A DNA stretch of 64,000 nt, taken from the NCBI GenBank assembly GCA_021203045.1, contig JAJQBY010000122.1:47875-111874 (forward strand), written 5' to 3'. The position numbers were made by a program, and so were the translations under genes. Source of the DNA: Oscillospiraceae bacterium (GTDB lineage: Bacteria > Bacillota > Clostridia > Oscillospirales > Oscillospiraceae). This document shows positions 17,312-27,109 of this stretch, piece after piece. Each line of letters starts with the position of its first letter. Position 1 is the stretch's first letter. The notes under the pieces are model-generated. The model saw only the letters and a list, made by a program, of their open reading frames with translations. It searched no databases and had not been told where the DNA came from.

Positions 17312-18843
17312 CGCGGGACATCCGCTCCTCCGGAGACGACCAGAAGGCCCTCTGGGCCAGATACAGCCGGGACCGCGCCCCCTTCGGCTGCCGCCGGCTG
17401 GATGAGCGGTACGCCGCCTATCTTCAGGAGACCCAGCGCCTGCAAAGGCAGAACGCCCTGACCGCCGACTGCGATATAGAGGATTATATCGACGAGGACA
17501 CCATATACGCCGCCGTAAACAAGCCCTTCTGCGACCAGTTGGGCGGCATCATGAGCGGCCTGGGCATCCTGTTCACCTTCATCGGCCTGGTATACGGCCT
17601 GCGGAATTTTGACGCCTCCTCCGTGGACATGATGCAGACCAGCACCCAGGCGCTGATGGCGGGCATCAAGATCGCCTTTTTGACCTCCATCTTCGGTCTT
17701 ATCTATTCTCTGCTGTTCAACCTGGTATATAAAAACCTTCTCCGCAACGGCATCCAGGCCGTCCGGGATTTCCAGGACGCCTATACCGAGCGGGTCCGCC
17801 CCAGCAACGAGCACGCCGCAGAAAACGCCATGCTCCGTATGCAGTCGGAGCAGAACGACGCCCTGGAGCGGTTCGGCACCAGCGTGGGCGATCAGATCAG
17901 TGAATCCATCATCACCCTGATGCAGCCCATGATACAGCAGCTTCAGGACAGCATCAACAACTACGTCACCGTATCCATCGAGGATCAGCGGGCCGGCATG
18001 GATAAGGTAGTCCGCTACTTCCTGGAGAATATGAACACCGCCATGGGCAGCATATTCGTCCAACTTAAGGCCCGGACAGAGGACCTGACCCGCTGGGAGA
18101 AGGACACCATCGACAGCTTCCGCACCATGTCCGAAAGCATCGGCAAGACAGCGCGGGATCTGGCCCAGACCCAGACCTACTGCCAGGATATGATACGGAC
18201 CATGGCCGCCTATACGGATACCATCCAGTCCCTGACCACCGCCCAGACCACCGTGGTGCAGGGGATGGAGAGCTTCATGGACGACTACCGCCGCCACCAC
18301 GAGACGGAGGACACCCTGGTTCGCTCCATGTCCTCCGCCGCCCAGACTGCCGCCGCCAGCATGGACAAGAGCCTGGTGGTGGCCCAGTCCATCCAGCGCA
18401 TGGCCGATCAGATGGAAAATGCGCAGCGCACCAGCAGCCAGCAGACCGCAGAGGCCGGACGTCAGATGGCGGACGCCGCCCGCTCCGTGCAGGAGATGGC
18501 CGGGTCCGTCACCACGGATATCAACGCCGCCGCCGCCCGTCTGGAGCGGGCCGCCGGAGATCTGGACGGAGTCATGTCCCGCAGCATCAGCGACAGCCTG
18601 GCTCAGATGGATGACAGTCTGGCCCGCCTGAACGACAGCCTGAACCACACGGCCTCCATCGTGACCAACGTAGCCCAGGCCCTCCGGGCCATGCCCAAGA
18701 CCGTCAGCTCCCTGGACGGAGACATCAAGGCCTCCGCCAAGACCATCGACACAGAGCTGAAGCTTCTGCTGAAGGCCGTGTCCGATACCCAGAGGAGCCT
18801 GTCCCGCTTTAACGCCGACCTGGATCGCCGGATCGACCGCTGA
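17308..18843 (+). CDS. ZorA-like MotA/TolQ/ExbB-family protein with long coiled-coil tail
   Basis: 511 residues from the GTG at 17308, though the real protein probably begins at 17093. Residues about 60-150 contain two transmembrane helices typical of the MotA/TolQ/ExbB channel (CDQLGGIMSGLGILFTFIGL and GIKIAFLTSIFGLIYSLLF). The rest is a cytoplasmic tail of about 350 residues of predicted helix with heptad-like spacing, as in ZorA of Zorya systems. With the following MotB/OmpA-like protein it would form a peptidoglycan-anchored, ion-driven stator. The known Zorya effector genes (zorC, zorD, zorE) are absent. The role could be defence-derived or housekeeping. Confidence 0.75.
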   Translation: MTRDIRSSGDDQKALWARYSRDRAPFGCRRLDERYAAYLQETQRLQRQNALTADCDIEDYIDEDTIYAAVNKPFCDQLGGIMSGLGILFTFIGLVYGLRNFDASSVDMMQTSTQALMAGIKIAFLTSIFGLIYSLLFNLVYKNLLRNGIQAVRDFQDAYTERVRPSNEHAAENAMLRMQSEQNDALERFGTSVGDQISESIITLMQPMIQQLQDSINNYVTVSIEDQRAGMDKVVRYFLENMNTAMGSIFVQLKARTEDLTRWEKDTIDSFRTMSESIGKTARDLAQTQTYCQDMIRTMAAYTDTIQSLTTAQTTVVQGMESFMDDYRRHHETEDTLVRSMSSAAQTAAASMDKSLVVAQSIQRMADQMENAQRTSSQQTAEAGRQMADAARSVQEMAGSVTTDINAAAARLERAAGDLDGVMSRSISDSLAQMDDSLARLNDSLNHTASIVTNVAQALRAMPKTVSSLDGDIKASAKTIDTELKLLLKAVSDTQRSLSRFNADLDRRIDR

Positions 18844-18854
18844 GGAGGTGCCCT

Positions 18855-19853
18855 ATGGCAAGACGAAACCGAAAGCCAACGGAATTTCAGGAGGTATCCT
18901 ATTGGCAGTCCTATTCCGACATGATGGCCGGGGTACTGCTGATGTTCATCCTTATCATCTGCGGCACGCTGTTTGTGCTGATGCAGGTGAAAAATTCCTA
19001 TGACGCCAGCGAGCTGGAGCTGCAGCAGCGGGAGGCCGAGCTGGAGGAGGAGATCTCCGAAAAGCTGGGCTACATCGACCTGACCGAGGCCCAGCAGGCC
19101 CTTCTGGACGAGCAGCAGGCCCAGCTGGATGAACAGCAGGCAGATCTGGACGCCGCCCAGGAGGCTCTGAACGCCCGGGAGCTGGAGCTTGAGGAGGCCC
19201 TGCTTCTTCTGGCCCAGCAGCAGGAGGAGTTGGAGGTCAAGGAGACTCAGATCCAGGATCAGGAGACCGCTCTGGCCAGCCAGCAGGCTCAGCTGGAGGA
19301 GATCATCGGCGTGAAGAAGGAAATCATCGCCGCCCTGTCCGAGGCCTTTGCAAACACCGATCTGAGTCTGACTGTGGATTCCCAGACCGGCGCCATAACC
19401 CTGGACGCCAGCGTCCTGTTCGACTATAACAGCGCCGACCTGAGCGAGGAGGGCAAGGAGACCCTGGCCGCCTTCCTGCCTGCTTATTTTGACGTGGTGC
19501 TGTCCGATGAATACATCGACTATATCTCTGAGATTATCATAGAGGGCCATACGGACACCTCCGGCTCCTATATCTACAACCTGGAGCTGAGCCAGGAGCG
19601 GGCCGCCTCCGTGGCCGCCTATTGTCTGGACGACGATCAGGCCATCTTCTCCTCCGATATGCTCAGCCTGGTGCGGGAGCTGGTCTCCGTCGGCGGCCGC
19701 TCCTGGAGCAGCCCCATATACGCCAGCGACGGCACGGTGGACGCAGACGCCAGCCGCCGGGTGGAAATAAAATTCCGCCTGTCCGACGAGGAGATGGTCG
19801 ATCAGCTTCTCGAGGTCCTGGACAGCTACAGCTCCACTGACGACGCCGGGTAA
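18855..19853 (+). CDS. ZorB-like MotB/OmpA-domain protein
   Basis: 332 residues with GAGGAGGTG before the ATG. One N-terminal transmembrane helix carries the stator-type acidic residue (SYSDMMAGVLLMFILIICG; the Asp aligns with the MotB proton-carrying Asp). Residues about 55-150 are a Gln/Glu/Leu-rich coiled coil. Residues about 175-320 are an OmpA-like peptidoglycan-binding domain (IEGHTDTSGSYIYNLELSQE, DASRRVEIKF). The 11-nt spacing from the ZorA-like gene and the paired motifs indicate one complex. A terminator follows, so the operon contains only these two genes. Confidence 0.85.
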   Translation: MARRNRKPTEFQEVSYWQSYSDMMAGVLLMFILIICGTLFVLMQVKNSYDASELELQQREAELEEEISEKLGYIDLTEAQQALLDEQQAQLDEQQADLDAAQEALNARELELEEALLLLAQQQEELEVKETQIQDQETALASQQAQLEEIIGVKKEIIAALSEAFANTDLSLTVDSQTGAITLDASVLFDYNSADLSEEGKETLAAFLPAYFDVVLSDEYIDYISEIIIEGHTDTSGSYIYNLELSQERAASVAAYCLDDDQAIFSSDMLSLVRELVSVGGRSWSSPIYASDGTVDADASRRVEIKFRLSDEEMVDQLLEVLDSYSSTDDAG

Positions 19854-19905
19854 AGCGCCTGGTAACGACAAAAGCCAACGTAAACCATACACAACAAATC
19901 GAAAT

Positions 19906-19940
19906 CGCGGGAGACAGCTTTTGTCTCCCGCGATCGGTTT
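19906..19940 (+). terminator. Terminator of the ZorAB-like operon
   Basis: An 11-bp perfect stem CGCGGGAGACA (19906-19916) with TGTCTCCCGCG (19922-19932), followed by a short T-run. It also sits 3' of the convergent gene at 19953. Confidence 0.75.
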
Positions 19941-19952
19941 TATGAAGAATTG

Positions 19953-20390
19953 TTATTCCTCGGTGGTGCTGGCGCCTCTGCGGCGGCGGCGCTGACGTCC
20001 CTCTGCGGGGCCGGCGGCAGGAACCGCGCTCTGGTAGCACTCCTGAGTGGTGCAGCGCTTGCGCCGGTGGTTGTTCCACTCCATGGTGTTGTTCTCCAGG
20101 CTCCACAGGATATTCCCTGCGGCCTGAGCGGAGATATCGCAGCCGGGGGTGGTGATGATGACATTGCATATCTCACGCACCAGCTCCAGATCGTCATCCT
20201 CCGCGTTGCCGGTGGTCAGATCGGTGAGGATCTGGGTCAGCTGGGTCATGCCGTCCCGGCCCATGACGTTTTTGCCGTCCGTGCCCTCACGGGTGTTTTT
20301 AGCGATATCCAGCGCCCACTTCACAGGGCACATACCCGGCTGAAGGGTGTCCCTGGAGGGGATGGTATAGGAATTTTCTTCTTGATACAT
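19953..20390 (-). CDS. NuoF-type iron-sulphur domain protein (stand-alone)
   Basis: 145 residues. The stretch around NTREGTDGKNVMGRDGMTQL and ILTDLTTGNAEDDDLELVRE resembles the C-terminal 4Fe-4S domain of NuoF/HydB-type subunits (REGT, ILxxITxG, DDLxLL), with Cys at GMCPVKW, EICNVI, TPGCDI and KRCTTQEC. The FMN/NADH part of NuoF is missing, so this is a small electron-transfer subunit rather than a complete NuoF. It starts 14 nt after the redox fusion gene and has GGGAGA upstream, so the two are probably translated from one mRNA and act together. The C-terminal 35 residues are Arg/Ala-rich. Confidence 0.65.
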   Translation of the reverse strand: MYQEENSYTIPSRDTLQPGMCPVKWALDIAKNTREGTDGKNVMGRDGMTQLTQILTDLTTGNAEDDDLELVREICNVIITTPGCDISAQAAGNILWSLENNTMEWNNHRRKRCTTQECYQSAVPAAGPAEGRQRRRRRGASTTEE

Positions 20391-20404
20391 TTCTCCCGGC
20401 CTCC

Positions 20405-22531
20405 TTATTTGATGGAATACTCAGTCCACAGGCGGTTCTGCTTGATCTCACGGCGCAGATCGCACTGGAGGCAGCGCTCGGACTCGCAGCCAGCCCGCTG
20501 GCAGGTATAGGTGGTGAAGACGGACTGATCCGGGTTCGCAAGGCGCTCCTCCGGGGTAAGCAGATCCATTTCCACGCGGGGCAGCTTGGCGAAATCCTCC
20601 ACCTTGCCGATGGCAGGGTTCAGGGTGCGCTCCACCAGGGTCTCATCGATCTGGCCGTCACCGCCCAGATACTGGTCGACGATGGGCACGACCTCCCGGG
20701 CCTGCGCGATGGCCTTGATGACAAAGCTGATACCGGTGATAACGTCGCCGGCGGCGAACACGCCGTCCAGGCTGGTGATATGCTCCGGCTTGCCGTTGGC
20801 GGGGTTGATGGGGAAGCCGCGGGACAGGTCGATGCCGAAGTTCTCGAAATCGTCCAGGCCGGGGCGCTGGCCGGTAGCGAAGATAACGGAATCGCAGGGG
20901 ATGACCATCTGGCTGCCCTCCTCCGCCACCTCGGTGACGCGGCCGGTGGCCTTGTCATAGGTAGAGGAGATGACCGTATGTACCCGCAGGCCGGTGACCT
21001 GATCGGGAGTGCCCTCGATGGCCTCGAAGGAGCGGCCCGGGAAGGAGATGATGCCCTCCTCGCGGCCCTGGACCTGATCCTCCTCATCGGCGAGGATCTT
21101 ATCGCCCTTCTCCAGGCAGGCCAGGTTCACGGTCAGGCCCTTGCGGACCAGCGTACGGGCGCAGTCATAGCCCACGGAGCCGGCGCCGATGATGCAGACC
21201 GTCTTGCCCAGCTTATCCATGCTCTCTCCGGCGTGGATCTCCGCCAGGATATCGATGGCGCAGTAGACCTGCTTGAAGTCGGAGCCGGGGATGGGCAGCT
21301 TTTTGCCCTTGGACACGCCGGCGGCGATCAGCACCGCGTCATAGTCCTTTTTCAGGGCCGCCACATCGGAGATCTCACAATTGCACTCATAGTCCACGCC
21401 GGAGTCCACGATGTATTGCAGCTCCTCCTGCACCGCCTCCAGAGGCAGACGATAGGAGGGCATACCGCTGGTCATGGGGCCGCCCAGCTGAGGACGCTTC
21501 TCAAAGACCTTCACGTCGTGGCCCAGCTTATTGAGATAATAGGCGGCGGTCATGCCGCAGGGGCCGGCGCCGATGACGGCGACCTTCTTGCCGGTGCGGG
21601 GCTTGTGGAAGCCCTTGGTCTTCCAGGTCTGATCCTTGTCGTTTTCCACGGCAAAGCGCTTCAGATCCCGGATGGCGAGAGGCTCGCCCAGGGCCTTGTG
21701 CTTGCACCCGGTCTCGCACAGGTGGTTGCAGATATAGCCCAGGGTGTGGGGGAAGGTGACCTTCTCCCGGATGATGCCCACCGCGTCGGTATAGCGGCCT
21801 TCCTTCACCGCCCGGATATAGGCGGGGATGTCGATATGGGCAGGGCACTCCACCTGGCAGGGCACGATGCTCTGCTCGGCGGGCACATCGGCCCGGAACA
21901 GACCCTCCATGTCGGTCAGAGCGCCGGTGGGGCAAACGGCCACGCAGGCGGAGCAGAAGCGGCAGCCCGCCTCCGCCAGAGGAACATCGCCCTCCGTGCC
22001 GATGTAGGTCTCACCGTTTTTCTTGTTGTACTGCAAAATACCCACCTGACGCAGATCCCGGCAGGCCCGCACGCAGCGGCCGCACTGGATGCAGCGCTCC
22101 ATCTCACGGCTGACGATGGGGTTCACAGTATTGATGTTGTTGCAGTTTTTGATCACATGATGCATCCGGGCGTGGACCACGCTCAGGTACTGCATCAGGG
22201 TCTGCAGCTCGCACTTGCCGAAGCGCTTGCAGCCTGTGCAGTCATGGGGATGGCCGGCCAGCATAAGCTCCATGGCCACCCGGCGGCGGTGCATCAGATC
22301 GTCGCTCTTTGTCGTAACGCGCATTCCCTCCTGCACTTTCAGCTCGCAGGAGCAGACGGCGCCCTCTGTCCCTTCCACATTTACCACGCACAGCTTACAG
22401 TTGGACTGCACGGGCAGATCGGGGTGGGAACACAGATGGGGAATATAGATATCCGCGGCCAGGGCGGCGTCCAGTACGGACTGCCCCTCTGCGGCTTCTA
22501 TTTCCCGCCCGTCGATATACAGTTTCACCAT
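20405..22531 (-). CDS. Redox fusion: NuoG/HydA-like ferredoxin module joined to a GltD-like FAD/NAD(P) module
   Basis: 708 residues. Residues 1-75 are a 2Fe-2S ferredoxin domain (HLCSHPDL, SNCKLCVV, AVCSC). Residues about 90-120 are a His-Cys cluster motif (HPHDCTGCKRFGKCEL). Residues about 140-200 hold two 4Fe-4S motifs (CIQCGRCVRAC, CRFCSACVAVCP). From about 220 on the protein switches to a glutamate-synthase-small-subunit fold: CQVECPAHIDIPAYI, CNHLCETGCKH, then FAD binding (VAVIGAGPCGMTAAYYL) and an NAD(P) Rossmann motif (VCIIGAGSVGYDCA). It lacks the H-cluster of hydrogenases. It likely transfers electrons between NAD(P)H and ferredoxin or an unidentified dehydrogenase. Translation starts at 22531 with GAGGTG upstream. 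Confidence 0.85.
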   Translation of the reverse strand: MVKLYIDGREIEAAEGQSVLDAALAADIYIPHLCSHPDLPVQSNCKLCVVNVEGTEGAVCSCELKVQEGMRVTTKSDDLMHRRRVAMELMLAGHPHDCTGCKRFGKCELQTLMQYLSVVHARMHHVIKNCNNINTVNPIVSREMERCIQCGRCVRACRDLRQVGILQYNKKNGETYIGTEGDVPLAEAGCRFCSACVAVCPTGALTDMEGLFRADVPAEQSIVPCQVECPAHIDIPAYIRAVKEGRYTDAVGIIREKVTFPHTLGYICNHLCETGCKHKALGEPLAIRDLKRFAVENDKDQTWKTKGFHKPRTGKKVAVIGAGPCGMTAAYYLNKLGHDVKVFEKRPQLGGPMTSGMPSYRLPLEAVQEELQYIVDSGVDYECNCEISDVAALKKDYDAVLIAAGVSKGKKLPIPGSDFKQVYCAIDILAEIHAGESMDKLGKTVCIIGAGSVGYDCARTLVRKGLTVNLACLEKGDKILADEEDQVQGREEGIISFPGRSFEAIEGTPDQVTGLRVHTVISSTYDKATGRVTEVAEEGSQMVIPCDSVIFATGQRPGLDDFENFGIDLSRGFPINPANGKPEHITSLDGVFAAGDVITGISFVIKAIAQAREVVPIVDQYLGGDGQIDETLVERTLNPAIGKVEDFAKLPRVEMDLLTPEERLANPDQSVFTTYTCQRAGCESERCLQCDLRREIKQNRLWTEYSIK

Positions 22532-22783
22532 AGTTCATGACACCTCGTGCTTTATTTCTGACAACTTTATATTAACATAGAAACCGCCACAATGGTAGAC
22601 ATTTTTTATAATTAATTTCTTCACATAATGAAATTTTTTGCCTCGCGGCCTGTCAGCCGGGGAAAATTCCATTATTTACCGGATAAAATACCCGCAGCCC
22701 TCAGCAGTCCGCCGGGCCGCCGCAGAATCCCGGACAGCTTCAAGTACGTTCATGCTCGTTTCATGCCGATAAACTGAAGATTA
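22532..22783. other. Intergenic stretch
   Basis: About 250 nt between the redox gene and the AT-rich island. Base composition drops sharply here. It must hold the promoter of the redox operon, but I see no clear hairpin, tRNA or reading frame. Confidence 0.4.
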
Positions 22784-23083
22784 TCAATCCCTCAGTCCTG
22801 ATTTGACAGATATCCCAAAAATCTGATAATCGTATTTTGTCACACCCTGCAATTCGTCTTCCGGCATGAAATTGCCTTCTATGTCAAAGGAATAGCCCAA
22901 CCCTGAGTAATGACCGGAACCGCCATCGTCGGCACCGTCTTGCACAATACAGAATAACGGTTTTTCAAAGCTTGTTACCCGCATAAAATCAACTATCCCA
23001 ACAATGAGCCAAAGCAAAAGTATGGCTGCAATTACAATACATATCTTTTTCCTGATATTTCCTTTTCTGACTGCCTTATTCAT
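22784..23083 (-). CDS. Small membrane-anchored protein, unknown
   Basis: 99 residues from the ATG at 23083 (AAAGGCG upstream). A basic start (MNKAVRKGNIRKKI) leads into one transmembrane helix (CIVIAAILLLWLIVGIV), then an outer domain with FCIVQDGADDGGSGHYSGLG and YSFDIEGNFMPEDEL. I have the impression of a family of short Firmicute proteins sharing the DDGGSG..YxGLGYSF pattern but cannot assign a function. It is much more AT-rich than the genes to its left. Confidence 0.7.
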   Translation of the reverse strand: MNKAVRKGNIRKKICIVIAAILLLWLIVGIVDFMRVTSFEKPLFCIVQDGADDGGSGHYSGLGYSFDIEGNFMPEDELQGVTKYDYQIFGISVKSGLRD

Positions 23084-23240
23084 CCTGCAGCGCCTTTCAT
23101 TTTTCACTGTTTTGTCATGATACGCCATTATACATCATCCGGCTTTCGTTGACCAGACAGCTCTCCGGGGTTTTAGGTTTGGCAATTTAAATTTTCCCAG
23201 CATGGCTACCCTAATGCTTGATCTTCACGCTGCAATACCG

Positions 23241-23284
23241 GACAAAAAAGAAGACCATCGCCGGAATCACTTCCGACAACGGTC
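23241..23284 (-). terminator. Intrinsic terminator of the RHH gene
   Basis: A 14-bp stem (23253-23266 with 23271-23284, three G-U pairs, loop 4 nt) followed on the minus strand by TTCTTTTTTG. It overlaps the stop codon of the ribbon-helix-helix gene. Confidence 0.75.
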
Positions 23285-23465
23285 AATCTGTTTCTTCGTC
23301 CTGTTCTTCCATATTCGATAACGCAAATCGTATCGCCTGAACAAGAAATTCGTTCCGGCTTATTTCTGCATCTGCCGCCTTTTTATCTACCTCTCTTAGC
23401 GTATCAACTGGTATTCTCATAGAAATAACTTCTTTTTCCGGCTTGTGTGCTATAAATTTTGGCAT
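23283..23465 (-). CDS. Ribbon-helix-helix (CopG/Arc-type) protein
   Basis: 60 residues. A short strand (EVISMRIPVDTL) is followed by two helices (REVDKKAADAEISRNEFLVQ, AIRFALSNM), the standard ribbon-helix-helix fold of CopG-like repressors and antitoxins. AGGAAG lies before the ATG. No toxin gene is adjacent on the same strand, so a solitary small regulator is likely. Ends in its own terminator. Confidence 0.8.
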   Translation of the reverse strand: MPKFIAHKPEKEVISMRIPVDTLREVDKKAADAEISRNEFLVQAIRFALSNMEEQDEETD

Positions 23466-23567
23466 TCAACCACTTCCTGTATTGCTTATTTTATCTCATT
23501 GTGGTAAGATATAATATATTCTTTATTCAATATCGTTTTTCAAATACAAACTAAGGAGTGGAAGATT

Positions 23568-23801
23568 ATGGCAATGATTAACTGTCCAGAGTGCGGAAAC
23601 AAGGTTTCAGACAAGGCTCGAAACTGCCCACAGTGCGGGTGTCCGATTGACACAAACGTGTACTGTCCAAAGTGCGGAAGTAGTAATGTAAAAGTGATAG
23701 GCGACGCCAGCAAGGTTGTATCTGTTGCTATGTGGGGAGTTCTAGCAGCTAACAAGGTAAAAAGCAACTATGTGTGCTTGAATTGCAAACACAAGTTTTA
23801 A
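23568..23801 (+). CDS. Double zinc-ribbon protein
   Basis: 77 residues with AAGGAGTGG before the ATG. Three CxxC zinc knuckles in the first half (CPECGNKV, CPQCGCPI, CPKCGSSN) and a last CLNCKHKF at the end, with a short hydrophobic stretch (VVSVAMWGVLAANKV) between. The pattern fits a zinc-ribbon protein of unknown role, possibly membrane-associated. Within the AT-rich island. Confidence 0.7.
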   Translation: MAMINCPECGNKVSDKARNCPQCGCPIDTNVYCPKCGSSNVKVIGDASKVVSVAMWGVLAANKVKSNYVCLNCKHKF

Positions 23802-23982
23802 ACAATGTAGAATTTTATTAAAAAGAATGCTTGTTTACTGCTTTTTGATTGGCTAAATAAGCATATTTCTCTAACACCTATCCTTCTTGATAGCGCAGTC
23901 TTTCATCGCTCATTTTATAGGTCAAAAATTGGTTAAATCTCCCGCAAATTAAATCATCCGCAAAACAGAAGGGGAACGAAAC

Positions 23983-24864
23983 ATGAAACGACTCTATTAT
24001 ATTTTTTTAGTAATGGTCTTGGCTATATTACCACTTGGTGGATGCAGTACACAGAACCAGGCAACAGAAGTGGTCTCCATTTCACAAGAATTTCCTATGG
24101 AAACCTCGAATTCGGAACTAAGTGAATCGGAAGTAGAAGGTATAACGAGTACAGTCTTAGATAATCAGATAATTACCACCGAATCCGAAGAAGAAGTGAT
24201 TTCTAACTCCAGCGCAATTGCAATCTTAAACGATGCCATTGACAATATCAATGCTGCAACTAATGAAGTAATAGATGCTTTACAGTACTGGAATGATAAC
24301 GATTTTAATACCGCTGAGGACATTCTTTCTTATGAGTTGATGTGGACTGATATCATGCTTGAGCTTACCCAGTTAGCTAATGAGTTTAGCGAATCGCAAC
24401 CGTCAGAGGATTACCAATCAGCATGGGCAACAATACACGATAACATATTAGACGGTGCAATGGCTTTAGTAGAGTGTTCATCCTTGGATGCTGACAATGA
24501 TGGAACAATAACCGGCAGCGAAGCAAAGTCACAACTTGAATTAGGCAGTTCTGAATATGTAATTTACATGGACTCTGCGCTTACAAACATTGCGGCACTA
24601 ACACTTGCTATCACCGAAGATAGTCAACAAACTTCAGTGAGCAAATCAATATCCACAAGCCAGCCAACATCGGTTCCCTTTACCAACAAATATGGAACAA
24701 GAACAACTATATGTGCGCATGCTGGTTGTACGAATTATATCGCAAGTTCTGGCGACACGAATTGTTGCACCGTCCATTCAAATAAATGCGCAGAGTGTGG
24801 ATGCTATATAGACGAAGACGCACTTTTTTGTATAGATTGTATAGTCGAAGCGCTTGGTCAATAA
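23983..24864 (+). CDS. Lipoprotein with EF-hand-like loop and C-terminal zinc ribbon
   Basis: 293 residues. Lipoprotein signal peptide with lipobox LGGC (MKRLYYIFLVMVLAILPLGG). A helical acidic middle region contains an EF-hand-type calcium loop, DADNDGTITGSE, near residue 170. The final 55 residues hold paired Cys/His motifs (ICAHAGCTNYI, CCTVHSNKCAECGCYID, FCIDCIVEAL), a likely metal-binding ribbon placed outside the cell. The combination is unfamiliar to me. Part of the AT-rich island; the gene that follows runs in the same direction 28 nt away. Confidence 0.7.
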   Translation: MKRLYYIFLVMVLAILPLGGCSTQNQATEVVSISQEFPMETSNSELSESEVEGITSTVLDNQIITTESEEEVISNSSAIAILNDAIDNINAATNEVIDALQYWNDNDFNTAEDILSYELMWTDIMLELTQLANEFSESQPSEDYQSAWATIHDNILDGAMALVECSSLDADNDGTITGSEAKSQLELGSSEYVIYMDSALTNIAALTLAITEDSQQTSVSKSISTSQPTSVPFTNKYGTRTTICAHAGCTNYIASSGDTNCCTVHSNKCAECGCYIDEDALFCIDCIVEALGQ

Positions 24865-24892
24865 AATATTTCATTAACCAGAGGGGAAATTC

Positions 24893-25549
24893 ATGGAATG
24901 TTCTAATGCTACCAAAAGTCCAAGCAAAACGACTTTGATAAAGTGGCTTATTACAGGCGCAGCTATTATTGTAGTTTTAGTTATGATAATTGCAAAGCCC
25001 GTAAGGATGGCTAACAGTCGTAAGCAATACGTTGCAGAAGCTGAAAATATATTATATAACTACGGTATTGAGGATGCAGATATATCAATTGCTTACGCAT
25101 ACAAATATTCTGATTACAACGTTTATTACCTAAATGTAGACTCCCCGGAAATCGAAGAACTAAGTGATTCGGATATTTACGAGATCGTTAAAAGCATTGA
25201 CAGCATCAATATATACGTTAAAAACAGAGATTATCTTGTGCTAAGCTATGTTTCATCCGGCGGAAACAGTTATTCCATTGACGTTCTTAACGACAATATT
25301 TTAGAACAAAATGGAGCCGATATATACAATAACGCTTTGCAGGATAAAACCAGCATGGCTTTTAAAGTCGAAGTATATCAATGGATTGAGGACAGATACG
25401 AATATTACGACTCTAAGGACGGCAAATACACTGGCGATAAATACACCGATACAATTTTTTCCGAAGCGGCATCACATTTTGGCGTTTCCGAATCGAAGAT
25501 TAAAGAGATCTGGTCTGATTATGACGTGGCTCTAGAAGCATGGGGATAA
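24893..25549 (+). CDS. Single-pass membrane protein, unknown
   Basis: 218 residues. A short cytoplasmic start, one transmembrane helix (WLITGAAIIVVLVMIIA, about 21-37), then about 180 outer residues rich in Tyr, Asp and Ser. The last 30 residues (AASHFGVSESKIKEIWSDYD) look like a helix-turn-helix-shaped pair of helices, which is odd for an exported domain. AGAGGGGAA is the ribosome site. Probably co-transcribed with the lipoprotein before it. Function unknown. Confidence 0.65.
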   Translation: MECSNATKSPSKTTLIKWLITGAAIIVVLVMIIAKPVRMANSRKQYVAEAENILYNYGIEDADISIAYAYKYSDYNVYYLNVDSPEIEELSDSDIYEIVKSIDSINIYVKNRDYLVLSYVSSGGNSYSIDVLNDNILEQNGADIYNNALQDKTSMAFKVEVYQWIEDRYEYYDSKDGKYTGDKYTDTIFSEAASHFGVSESKIKEIWSDYDVALEAWG

Positions 25550-25568
25550 CACATAAATCAGGTATTTC

Positions 25569-25597
25569 TTGAAAATCCCTCTCCACGCTGTTATAAT
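25569..25597 (+). promoter_or_regulatory. asnS promoter
   Basis: TTGAAA (25569-25574), 17-nt spacer, TATAAT (25592-25597), about 40 nt before the asnS start codon. No T-box-like leader is present. Confidence 0.8.
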
Positions 25598-25635
25598 AGG
25601 TTCATTCACCTTGTTGATTTGGAGGGTTTTTTGGA

Positions 25636-27033
<1,398 letters not shown>

Positions 27034-27073
27034 CCGGATAAAATAGCATAACGGCCCGCCCCCGCAAAATGGA

Positions 27074-27103
27074 TTAACAGAGGGGGCGGGCATCGTATAT
27101 AAT
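27074..27103 (+). promoter_or_regulatory. Promoter of the MATE exporter, inside an inverted repeat
   Basis: TTAACA (27074-27079), 18-nt spacer, TATAAT (27098-27103). A 10-bp perfect inverted repeat, GCCCGCCCCC (27054-27063) and GGGGGCGGGC (27082-27091), straddles the -35 so that its right arm fills the spacer. It may double as the asnS terminator, although it has no T-run. Confidence 0.6.
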
Positions 27104-27109
27104 AAATCC

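Noticed and set aside
20780..22540. 586-codon open frame antisense to the redox fusion gene
   Set aside because: Composition is typical of an antisense shadow; the minus-strand gene has all expected cluster motifs.
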